Origin: Cryomorphaceae bacterium
GTDB taxonomy: Bacteria; Bacteroidota; Bacteroidia; Flavobacteriales; Crocinitomicaceae
Direction: 5' to 3'
Length of the DNA: 18,274 bases
Assembly: GCA_021298235.1 (NCBI GenBank)
Contig: JAJTDX010000038.1
Coordinates: 42,061-60,334 of the forward strand
The notes below the pieces were generated by a model, which was not told the DNA's origin, did no database searches, and worked only from the letters and a program-made list of their open reading frames with translations. Positions 1 through 6,842 of the stretch are shown one piece after another. The position numbers and the translations under genes were made by a program. Every line of letters starts with the position of its first letter. Position 1 is the first letter of the stretch.

Positions 1-425
1 CACTTCCGAAAGCACTTGAAAACATGGAGGCATTCGGAGTTCCGAAGAAGATTGTTGCATTCGTTATTCCTACTGGATATAGTTTTAATCTGGATGGAAC
101 TACGCTTTATTTATCTCTTGCTTCAGTCTTTGTTGCACAGATGTGTAAAATCGACCTTAGTATTGGTCAGCAGATCACAATGTGTCTCATTTTTATGCTT
201 ACGAGCAAAGGTGTTGCTGGTGTAAGAGGTGCATCGTTTGTAATTCTTGCAGGTACCATTGCTGCCATGGATATCAAGGGGTTTGATTCTGAGCGGGCGA
301 GTGTGATTCTAGCAGTTGATGCCTTGATGGATATGGCAAGGACCTCAGTGAATGTACTCGGTAATTGTCTTGCTTCAGCTGTTATTGCCAGAAGTGAAGG
401 AGAACTGGCTGTGGCGTCTGAATAA
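1..425 (+). CDS. Dicarboxylate/glutamate:cation symporter, C-terminal part (5' end outside window)
   Basis: C-terminal ~140 residues of a DAACS-family (GltP/DctA, SLC1-like) inner-membrane symporter that imports C4-dicarboxylates or acidic amino acids with Na+ or H+. The reading frame is open from base 3 and ends with TAA at 423-425. Visible family motifs in order are PTGYSFNLDGT (the unwound TM7 region with the cation/substrate-binding residues), a serine/glycine-rich hairpin segment LTSKGVAGVRGASF, and DALMDMARTSVNVLGN (TM8, whose Asp, Arg and Asn contact substrate and cation in GltPh-type transporters). The segment ends with a short polar tail. Substrate specificity cannot be read from this fragment. 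It converges on uvrA with 27 bases between stop codons and no evident hairpin terminator. The internal ATG at 24 lies within the conserved domain and is not the true start. Confidence 0.93.
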   Translation, partial: LPKALENMEAFGVPKKIVAFVIPTGYSFNLDGTTLYLSLASVFVAQMCKIDLSIGQQITMCLIFMLTSKGVAGVRGASFVILAGTIAAMDIKGFDSERASVILAVDALMDMARTSVNVLGNCLASAVIARSEGELAVASE

Positions 426-452
426 TTAAACACCATGTTTTAAAATCATATT

Positions 453-3260
453 TCAAGCTTGCTTCACAGCTCCAAGCATGGTTTCACGAAGATAATGAGC
501 GGTTTTGTTGTCCCGAACCTTTACCAAATCATCAGGTGTACCGCTGAAAAGGATATTCCCTCCTTTTTCTCCTCCCTCCGGACCAAGATCGATGATCCAG
601 TCTGAACATTTCATAACCTCCGTATTGTGCTCGATTACAATTACACTATGGCCTGCATCGATCAAAGCATTCATGGCTTTCAATAGTTTTTCGATGTCAT
701 AAAAGTGTAAACCGGTTGTCGGCTCATCAAAAATGAACAACGTAGGAGCTGCATTTGTCCCTTTAGACAAAAAGGAAGCTAACTTAATTCGTTGAGCCTC
801 TCCGCCACTCAAGGTGCTGGAGGCTTGTCCAACTTGCAAATATCCGAGTCCAACCTCGACCAATGGCCGAATTTTTTCTGCAATCTTTTGCTCAAGTTTA
901 TCTTTTCCTGACGCAAAGAAAATGAGCGCGGACTCTATGTCCATATTTAAAAGGTCAGAAATGGAAAGCTCCCGATACATGATTTCCAAAGTCTCCTGCT
1001 TGTATCTTTTCCCTTCACACGCTTCGCAAACTAGATGAATGTCGGCCATAAATTGCATACCAACTGTTATTTCTCCCTCTCCCTCACACATTTCACAACG
1101 ACCTCCCTCTACGTTAAAGGAAAAGAATCCAGGTTTATACCCCCGGGTTTTTGCCAAAGGCTGTCTTGCGAACAATTCACGGATTTCATCAAACGCTTTA
1201 ACGTAAGTAATTGGATTACTTCTCGAGGATTTTCCTATCGGATTTTGATCGATGAATTCAACTGATTTAATGGTCTTCCAATCCCCCAGGATTCCCTGAT
1301 AAGTTCCCAAAGGAGCTGATCCTTCCCCGAGTTGTGCTTTCAATGCAGGGTAAAGTATATCTCTAATCAATGTTGATTTTCCTGAGCCGCTTACTCCAGT
1401 TACACAAACTAAGTGGTTCAAAGGGATTTCTACATCAATGTTCTTTAGATTGTACTGTCTGGCACCTTTGACCTGGATCTTATTTTTAAGTGTTCTTCTC
1501 TTAGATGGAATAGCGATGCTACGTTTTCCAGAAAGATATTCTGCCGTTAAACTATTTTCGGCATCCTCGAGTTTCGAATGAGTTCCCTGAAACACAACCT
1601 CACCTCCGTACTTTCCTGCCATTGGGCCGATATCGATCAATTCATCAGCAGCCTTGATGATCTCAGTTTCATGTTCAACTACAATTACAGTGTTGCCGGT
1701 ATCTCGCAGTTTCTGCAATACGCTGATCAGGTTTGTTGTGTCTGCCGGATGCAAACCAATAGAAGGTTCGTCCAGAATATACATGGATCCAACTAAGCTA
1801 CTGCCCAGAGATGTTGCTAGGTTGATGCGTTGTGACTCTCCTCCGGATAGTGAATTGGAAGGACGATTCAACGTAAGGTATCCAAGACCGACATCCACCA
1901 AAAAGCCCAATCTTGAACAAATTTCAGGTAAAATGCGTTTGGCGACCTGCCTGTCATGTTCGTTTAAATTAAGGGATTCAAAAAATTCAAAACTCTCGCT
2001 AATAGGCATCAACACACAATCTGTAATTGATTTCCCCTCGATCTTGACATAGGAGGCATCTTTACGTAAACGAGTACCGCGACATTCTTCGCATTGAGTT
2101 TTACCCCTGTAGCGCGACAACATTACTCGGTACTGAATCTTGTAGGTCTGGCTTTCTAAGAATTTGAAAAATTTTCGTATTCCGGTAAAATATCTGTTTC
2201 CCTCCCAAAGCAATTCATATTCGTTTGGCGAAAGTTCGGAGACAGGTCGATGAATCGGAAAATCAAATTTTGCAGCATTGTAAATCAACTCGTTGAGGTA
2301 CTCACTCATGGTTTCTCCTCGCCATGGAACAATCGCTCCTTGATACACGCTCAGGCTTCTGTCCGGTATAACAAGGTTTTCATCTATGCCAATGACACTT
2401 CCATATCCCTCACATGTTTTACATGCACCAAACGGATTGTTGAAGGTGAAAAAATGTTCATTGGGTTCTTGAAATTCAATTCCATCCAGCTCGAAACGAT
2501 TAGAAAATAAAGCAGATATCTCACCTTCCGCATTGCAAATAATGCATTCGCCTTGTCCCTCGCTGAAGGCAAGTTGTATGGAGTCTGCATACCTTGCCAG
2601 ACTTTCGTCTGAATGGTCAACCGAAATTCGGTCAATAATGAGTAAGTCAACTCTGGAAAGTTCTTTATTTCCTGTGATTTCTTCTTCGATAGTTACAAAA
2701 CCTTCACTTGTCAATATGCGTGAAAAGCCTTGTTCAAACAAAATTCGAAGTGTCTTCTCTTTTCCGTACTTGTCAATATTAATTAAAGGACAAGCAATCA
2801 TAACCTTCATTCCAGTCTCAAATGTTTTGAGATGGTCAACCACGTCACTGACCTGATTCTTTTTCACCTCTTTTCCAGAAATAGGACTGATCGTTTTTCC
2901 GGTTCTGGCGAAAAGAATTTTCAGATAATCATAAATCTCAGTTGTTGTCCCGACCGTTGATCGTGGGTTGTTGGAGATTACTTTTTGTTCAATTGCAATA
3001 GCAGGCGATATACCTTTGATGTAGTCCGCATCTGGTTTGTCGAGCTTTCCGAGGAATTGTCTCGCGTAGGAGGATAAGCTTTCTATGTATCTTCGCTGGC
3101 CTTCAGCATAGAGGGTGTCAAAAGCAAGAGAGGACTTTCCTGAACCTGATAATCCTGTTATCACAGTCATTTTGCCATGGGTGATATCTACGCTCAGGTT
3201 CTTCAAATTATGAACTCTGGCACCTTTGATCTCTATCTTGCGTTGTTGTTTAGAACCCAT
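453..3260 (-). CDS. uvrA: UvrABC excinuclease subunit A
   Basis: DNA-damage sensor of nucleotide excision repair; it dimerises, loads UvrB at lesions and then leaves. About 935 residues, the usual length. With the start at 3260: Walker A GLSGSGKSS ~36-44; a UvrB-binding insertion ~130-235 ending in the family segment LLIIDRISV; first zinc-finger cysteines C239/C242 and C280/C283; ABC signature LSGGESQRI ~471; Walker B ILDEPSIGLH ~495; second Walker A GVSGSGKST ~622; second zinc finger C722/C725 and C745/C748; signature LSGGEAQRI ~817; Walker B FIFDEPTTGLH ~843. The UvrB-binding insertion marks it as canonical UvrA, not the shortened UvrA2 type. The frame extends to an ATG at 3287, but the extra nine residues look non-coding and a -7 box lies between the two ATGs, so I chose 3260. 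It is divergent from the sigma-factor gene. Confidence 0.97.
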   Translation of the reverse strand: MGSKQQRKIEIKGARVHNLKNLSVDITHGKMTVITGLSGSGKSSLAFDTLYAEGQRRYIESLSSYARQFLGKLDKPDADYIKGISPAIAIEQKVISNNPRSTVGTTTEIYDYLKILFARTGKTISPISGKEVKKNQVSDVVDHLKTFETGMKVMIACPLINIDKYGKEKTLRILFEQGFSRILTSEGFVTIEEEITGNKELSRVDLLIIDRISVDHSDESLARYADSIQLAFSEGQGECIICNAEGEISALFSNRFELDGIEFQEPNEHFFTFNNPFGACKTCEGYGSVIGIDENLVIPDRSLSVYQGAIVPWRGETMSEYLNELIYNAAKFDFPIHRPVSELSPNEYELLWEGNRYFTGIRKFFKFLESQTYKIQYRVMLSRYRGKTQCEECRGTRLRKDASYVKIEGKSITDCVLMPISESFEFFESLNLNEHDRQVAKRILPEICSRLGFLVDVGLGYLTLNRPSNSLSGGESQRINLATSLGSSLVGSMYILDEPSIGLHPADTTNLISVLQKLRDTGNTVIVVEHETEIIKAADELIDIGPMAGKYGGEVVFQGTHSKLEDAENSLTAEYLSGKRSIAIPSKRRTLKNKIQVKGARQYNLKNIDVEIPLNHLVCVTGVSGSGKSTLIRDILYPALKAQLGEGSAPLGTYQGILGDWKTIKSVEFIDQNPIGKSSRSNPITYVKAFDEIRELFARQPLAKTRGYKPGFFSFNVEGGRCEMCEGEGEITVGMQFMADIHLVCEACEGKRYKQETLEIMYRELSISDLLNMDIESALIFFASGKDKLEQKIAEKIRPLVEVGLGYLQVGQASSTLSGGEAQRIKLASFLSKGTNAAPTLFIFDEPTTGLHFYDIEKLLKAMNALIDAGHSVIVIEHNTEVMKCSDWIIDLGPEGGEKGGNILFSGTPDDLVKVRDNKTAHYLRETMLGAVKQA

Positions 3261-3265
3261 GGTAA

Positions 3266-3273
3266 CAAAATTA
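3266..3273 (-). promoter_or_regulatory. Candidate -7 box (TAATTTTG) for uvrA
   Basis: On the minus strand TAATTTTG matches the Bacteroidota -7 consensus TAnnTTTG exactly. It ends five bases before the ATG at 3260, so transcription would begin at or next to the start codon, giving a leaderless or nearly leaderless mRNA. No well-spaced -33 TTG stands out; TTG-rich sequence lies about 15 bases upstream, closer than usual. Motif match only. Confidence 0.35.
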
Positions 3274-3441
3274 GTCAAACAACCCAACCAATCTATAGTT
3301 CATGCCGTTTACTCAAAAGGATATCGGTAAATGAAGGATTTAACTCAAATTATCGTATATTAGCCGAAGATTAACTAAAAGGTCGCCTATAAAACACACA
3401 TACGCTTAATAAATCAAGGAGTACTAATTAATTGAAAAGCC

Positions 3442-4038
3442 ATGATTATGAAGCGTTTGGACGACCGTGAGTTGGTTTCCCTATACATTAACGGCAATGA
3501 AAAAGCGTTCGAGCATCTCCTGATGCGTCACAAGGACAAAATCTTTCGATTCATTTATTTGAAGGTTAAAGACCGTGCGCTGACAGATGATCTTTTCCAA
3601 GAAACATTTGTTAAGGTCATCAACACATTGAAAATGGGCGCCTACAATGAAGAAGGAAAATTTCTTCCCTGGGCAATGCGGATAGCTCACAACCTAGTTA
3701 TAGATCATTTCAGAAGAACAAGTAAGGTTCGTATGATTTCTGAATCTTCCTCTCAACGGGATGATTTCAATATTTTCAGCATACTTTCCAGTGATGAAAA
3801 GACGGTCGAACAAAAGTGGACCTATGAGGAGCTCGAAAATCAGATGGTTGAACTCATTGAGTATCTTCCTGAAAGTCAAAAAGGAATTTTAAAAATGAGA
3901 TTGTATCAGGATCTTTCTTTCAAGGATATCGCTGAAATGGAAGATATCAGCATCAATACAGCTCTCGGGCGGATGCGTTATGCTTTGATGAATTTACGAA
4001 AGCTCATTGAGAAGCATAAGTTGGTAACGGATATTTAA
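3442..4038 (+). CDS. ECF-type RNA polymerase sigma factor (sigma-70 family)
   Basis: 198-residue extracytoplasmic-function sigma factor that would redirect core RNA polymerase to a dedicated promoter set. Region 2 spans ~20-95 and contains DDLFQETFVKV (core binding and -10 recognition) and the WAMRIAHNLVIDHFRR helix. An acidic/serine linker follows at ~100-130. Region 4 lies at ~133-190 with the helix-turn-helix LSFKDIAEMEDISINTAL. There is no N-terminal or C-terminal extension. An in-frame TGA at 3433 forces the start to 3442 or to Met3 at 3448. AAGGAG at 3416-3421 is about 20 bases upstream, too far to be an ordinary ribosome-binding site. No anti-sigma gene follows: the next gene is convergent, 6 bases away. 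The regulon is unknown. It is divergent from uvrA, and I see no TAnnTTTG box in front of it. Confidence 0.93.
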   Translation: MIMKRLDDRELVSLYINGNEKAFEHLLMRHKDKIFRFIYLKVKDRALTDDLFQETFVKVINTLKMGAYNEEGKFLPWAMRIAHNLVIDHFRRTSKVRMISESSSQRDDFNIFSILSSDEKTVEQKWTYEELENQMVELIEYLPESQKGILKMRLYQDLSFKDIAEMEDISINTALGRMRYALMNLRKLIEKHKLVTDI

Positions 4039-4044
4039 ACAAAT

Positions 4045-4962
4045 TTAAAACTGCATGTGACGCTCCTTCTTATCAGGGTAGATATCAGCGATAGTCACAA
4101 GAATTGCTGTCTCTTCAACATTTCCGAATTCCGGATTGACAGCTGTCCCAAAGGTTTTCATAGTTGGGGATAGGTTCATGTAAATATTCACCAAAGGCGG
4201 TATGAATTCTCCATGTTCCTTTACTGCACTGTTCAACACTTTGAAGCCATCTTTGAAATCCAATCCTTTCAATTGCTCCTCAACATAAGTTTTATCGTAG
4301 TTCTGAACAAGTGGGTAAAATGGTTTCATCAGTTTTTCATTGTCCGGAAAATAATGATGCATAAAGTGAAGCAGAAAATCTCTACTCGCAGTGTTATAGG
4401 TAGGATACATAGTTACTTTTCCGAAGAAATAGCGAATCTCAGGATTGAAAACTACCAATGCGCCAAGACCGTCCCAAATGTTGTCCAGAGCAAAAAGACC
4501 TTTTCTCGGGTTCACGGTTGGCTGGAAGTTTGGTTGTACCCAGGATCTGCCAAGTTCGATAGTGTATGGAAGATAGTCTGAAATGAACCGTTCTGTAAAA
4601 TCAAAATAATGCGTGGTGGAAAGGTGGATTTCTTTGGTTTCTTTATCGATTGCGTCTGAGCATTTAATGAATCTGTAGCCACCAACAATTTCCTCATCTT
4701 CAGGCGACCAAACGATCAGTTGCTGATAACAATGCTCACTTACATCGTATTCATCCAAATCCACGGACATCCCTGTTCCTCCGCCGGATGCACGAAACGT
4801 TACTTCTCGAAGTCTCCCGATTTCCTGCAAGACATTAGGAGCATTTTGCTGATTTACAATGTAAATTTCATTTTCGCCTTTTCGAGTATTTCTGACAAAA
4901 CGCTCTTTCGACAATTCTGTTTTTAAAAGTATTTTGTCCACTGGTGCAATTACTTCCTCCAT
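4045..4962 (-). CDS. GNAT-superfamily N-acyltransferase, OlsB/GlsB-like (aminolipid synthesis)
   Basis: 305-residue protein resembling the acyltransferases that transfer a 3-hydroxy-fatty acyl group from acyl-ACP to the amino group of ornithine (OlsB) or glycine (GlsB in Bacteroides), the first step of phosphorus-free aminolipid synthesis. Supporting segments are LREVTFRASGGGTGMSVDLD (~51-70), EIVGGYRFI (~91-99, the GNAT core strand) and the conserved YTIELGRSWVQPNFQP (~133-148). The second half (~150-305) carries Bacteroidota-type extensions whose function I cannot read. The pairing with a PlsC-type O-acyltransferase immediately upstream, three bases apart, strengthens the call, since lyso-lipid formation and second acylation are encoded together in several bacteria. 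Whether the head group is ornithine, glycine or something else is not determinable here. Because its partner is broken, its product may remain a lyso-lipid unless another O-acyltransferase exists. Confidence 0.8.
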   Translation of the reverse strand: MEEVIAPVDKILLKTELSKERFVRNTRKGENEIYIVNQQNAPNVLQEIGRLREVTFRASGGGTGMSVDLDEYDVSEHCYQQLIVWSPEDEEIVGGYRFIKCSDAIDKETKEIHLSTTHYFDFTERFISDYLPYTIELGRSWVQPNFQPTVNPRKGLFALDNIWDGLGALVVFNPEIRYFFGKVTMYPTYNTASRDFLLHFMHHYFPDNEKLMKPFYPLVQNYDKTYVEEQLKGLDFKDGFKVLNSAVKEHGEFIPPLVNIYMNLSPTMKTFGTAVNPEFGNVEETAILVTIADIYPDKKERHMQF

Positions 4963-4965
4963 ATT

Positions 4966-5623
4966 TCAGCTCTTTTCTCTCAGTTTGTATACTTTTTCTT
5001 TGATCACCTGGGCCAGCTCTCGTTCTCCCAAACTTAAGTCCAGATCAGCAGGCCAGATGGGTTCTCCTATGGTGAATCGCATGGTTTTGTTTCGTTGCTT
5101 AAAAAGCTCGTCTGCAAGATATAACATTTCAAGGTTAACTTTGATGCCAATTGCTCTCCTGAAATTGGACAGTCGATAAAAGAAATTAGACAGCTCTCCA
5201 TCAATAAACACTGGAACGATGGGTTGATTGAATTTTAGGGAATAAGTGATAAAGGTTTTTTTCCAGTCCAGATCTCTAACTTCTCCCTTTATTCTCCGGG
5301 ATACCATTCCGGCAGGAAAGATACAGACCGCTTCACTTGATTCAAAAAGATCCTGAATTTGTTGGCATGGAGATGATCACCGGTCCAAATTGTGGGATGT
5401 TTTCTTTACCTTCAATTTCGATCTTTATGTTGAAATAGTCGATAACGGCTTTGCAAAATTCGACATCATACACCTCTTTGTTTTTAACGAGAAATGCATT
5501 GATTTCGTCTTGATGCAAGATCCGTTTCAGGTAATTGATTATAAAACCAGGAAGCAACTTTGCGAGCTTAGGACTCTTGCTTTCGATCAATCTGCGAATA
5601 TCGATGAATTTAGGTTCTTCCAT
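4966..5623 (-). pseudogene. PlsC/LPLAT-type O-acyltransferase (OlsA/GlsA-like), broken by an internal out-of-frame deletion
   Basis: Would be a ~270-residue lysophospholipid-acyltransferase-family protein adding the second acyl chain to an aminolipid. The N-terminal part (5623 down to about 5365, starting MEEPKFIDIRRLIESKSP) reads well to GKENIPQFGPVIIS, then runs out of register and stops at TGA 5342-5344. The rest continues in another frame: QQIQDLFESSEAVCIFPAGM and onward through RDLDWKKTFI to the end at 4966. Between VIIS and QDLFESSE, family members have about 55-60 residues including the catalytic NHxxxxD motif. That block is absent, so this is more than a one-base slip. The retained pieces add up to about 217 residues. 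An ATG at 5653 lies upstream in frame, but MEEPKF fits the family start better. It is encoded just upstream of the GNAT gene. Loss of function is inferred; an assembly deletion is the alternative. Confidence 0.82.
5355..5372 (-). other. Deletion/frameshift junction in the PlsC-type gene
   Basis: Here the reading frame that encodes VIIS gives way to a different frame that encodes QQIQDLFESS. The two flanking segments belong to positions roughly 55-60 residues apart in full-length relatives. The exact breakpoint cannot be placed to the base without a homologous nucleotide sequence. No insertion-sequence remnant or target-site duplication is visible. Confidence 0.7.
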
Positions 5624-5629
5624 GACATA

Positions 5630-5637
5630 CAAATTTA
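5630..5637 (-). promoter_or_regulatory. Candidate -7 box (TAAATTTG) for the aminolipid acyltransferase pair
   Basis: An exact TAnnTTTG on the minus strand, ending six bases before the ATG at 5623. As with uvrA, this would place the transcription start at or beside the start codon, and it supports 5623 over the upstream ATG at 5653. No clear -33 TTG at normal spacing. AT-rich sequence makes a chance match possible. Confidence 0.33.
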
Positions 5638-5749
5638 CGAAGTAGACCTTCACGGGTGTGTTTAGGATTTTCGTAATTATTCACAATACAATCTTAAAAC
5701 TACCCGCGAAAAAAGCTACCTCCGACTAGCTTCATCAAGCGCAATTGTT

Positions 5750-5757
5750 TAGTTTTG
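5750..5757 (+). promoter_or_regulatory. Candidate -7 box (TAGTTTTG) for the aminotransferase-hldE1-menG-porT operon
   Basis: An exact TAnnTTTG, 24 bases before the ATG at 5782, followed by CACA. The nine bases TTTTGCACA are shared with the box in front of the aldolase gene near 17566. This spacing gives a leader of about 20 bases, ending in the A-rich TATAAAGA just before ATG. It is the only promoter-like element seen for the whole six-gene operon. A -33 TTG is not obvious. Confidence 0.48.
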
Positions 5758-5781
5758 CACACGTTTAACAACCTATAAAGA

Positions 5782-6842
5782 ATGATCCAGTTATCAGAAC
5801 GTTTGTTGGCCATGGAGGAGTCCGCCACAATTGCCATGTCGCGAAAGAGCCGAGAATTAAAAGCAGAGGGTAAGGATGTGATATCCTTGAGTTTGGGTGA
5901 ACCTGATTTTTTCACTCCTGAATTCATTAAAGACGCTGCAAAAAAGGCAATGGATGAAAATTTCACAATGTACACTCCTGTGCCCGGCTATGATGACCTT
6001 CGTGAAAGTATTTCTCGCAAATTCAAGCGCGACAACGGACTTTCTTATTCCAAGGATCAGATTGTTGTTTCTACAGGCGCGAAACAGTCCATTGCGAATG
6101 TGGTTCTTAGCATCGTCGGACCAGGGGATGAAGTCATTATTCCTGCTCCATACTGGGTCTCATATGTTGAAATCGTAAAGGTAGCAGAAGGTGTGCCCGT
6201 TGTCGTGAAGAGCTCGCAGATGTTCTCGTGAAATATCCCAACATCGTCGTTATCTCTGATGAGATCTACGAACACATCAATTTTATTGGTAAACACGAAA
6301 GCCTGGCGCAATTTCCCGAAGTGTATGATCAGGTTGTGACTGTAAATGGAGTGTCTAAAGCATGGGCGATGACAGGTTGGCGCTTGGGATATATTGGCGC
6401 ACCCAAACTTATCGCCGATGCGTGTAATAAAGTTCAGGGACAATTCACTTCAGGGACATGTTCAATTACTCAAAAGGCAACGATTGCTGCTATGGATGCA
6501 GATCCGGTGGTATTGAAGGATATGATTGTGGCATTTGACCGTCGTCGTAAACTTGTGCTTGATGCCTTGAATGCCATGCCCGGTGTCCGTGCCAATGTTC
6601 CTGTTGGAGCATTTTACGTTTTTCCGGATGTATCAAGTTTCTTTGGTAAATCATCTGGTAGTACAGTGGTGAAAGATGCCAATGACCTCTGCTTGTACTT
6701 ATTGTCGGATGCACTTGTTGCACTTGTTTCAGGGGATGCCTTTGGTGATCCCAATTGTATCCGTATTTCCTACGCAGCCTCAGAGGAGACATTGACTGAA
6801 GCCATGAGACGGATAGGCTCAGCGCTTGCTAAATTGTGTTAG
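5782..6842 (+). pseudogene. aspC: Aspartate/aromatic-type aminotransferase (class I, PLP-dependent), broken by an internal out-of-frame deletion
   Basis: Fold-type I aminotransferase, AspAT subgroup Ib, normally ~396-400 residues, exchanging amino groups between aspartate and 2-oxoglutarate. The N-terminal frame (5782-6231, 149 codons) shows LSLGEPDFFTPEF, the tyrosine-containing YTPVPGYDDLR, STGAKQSI (PLP phosphate binding) and PAPYWVSY, and reads correctly to PVVVK at ~143. The C-terminal frame resumes as EELADVLVKYPN, then SDEIYEHI (PLP Asp/Tyr), VSKAWAMTGWR (PLP lysine, codon 6357-6359) and CIRISYAAS (substrate carboxylate Arg), ending at TAG 6840-6842. About 45-50 residues that normally lie between these blocks, including the conserved NPxNPxG asparagine segment, are missing. 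The N-terminal frame stops at TGA 6229-6231, overlapping a GTG at 6228 that could restart translation. A functional enzyme is unlikely from either piece. It is the first gene of the operon, abutting hldE1. Confidence 0.86.
6204..6213 (+). other. Deletion/frameshift junction in the aminotransferase gene
   Basis: The bases GAAGAG at 6207-6212 can be read in both frames: as the end of VVVKS in the upstream frame and as Glu-Glu of REELADVL in the downstream frame. The breakpoint therefore cannot be resolved more finely, which is what deletion through a short direct repeat (microhomology) would leave. In relatives about 45-50 residues lie between the two blocks. Confidence 0.72.

Noticed and set aside
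1654..2052. A 132-codon plus-strand open frame inside uvrA
   Set aside because: Ser/Cys/Arg-rich shadow of the uvrA signature and Walker B region; no independent support.
3416..3421. AAGGAG as a Shine-Dalgarno site for the sigma-factor gene
   Set aside because: It is 20 bases from the ATG, and an in-frame stop at 3433 rules out an earlier start; Bacteroidota rarely depend on this signal.
4213..4581. A 122-codon plus-strand open frame opposite the GNAT gene
   Set aside because: No motifs, Phe/Ile-rich antisense composition; the minus-strand gene covers it with conserved segments.
5700..5975. A 91-codon minus-strand open frame spanning the promoter region of the aminotransferase gene
   Set aside because: It overlaps the conserved N-terminus of the aminotransferase and shows no family resemblance; a chance frame.
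5342..6231. Programmed ribosomal frameshifting as the explanation for the two frame changes
   Set aside because: A block of roughly 45-60 codons is also missing at each site, so a simple slip would not restore a complete protein; no convincing slippery site plus stem-loop was seen.
6228..6842. The C-terminal aminotransferase piece as an independent gene
   Set aside because: It starts in the middle of the conserved PLP domain (just before SDEIYEH), lacks the N-terminal half of the active site, and is best read as part of a disrupted gene.
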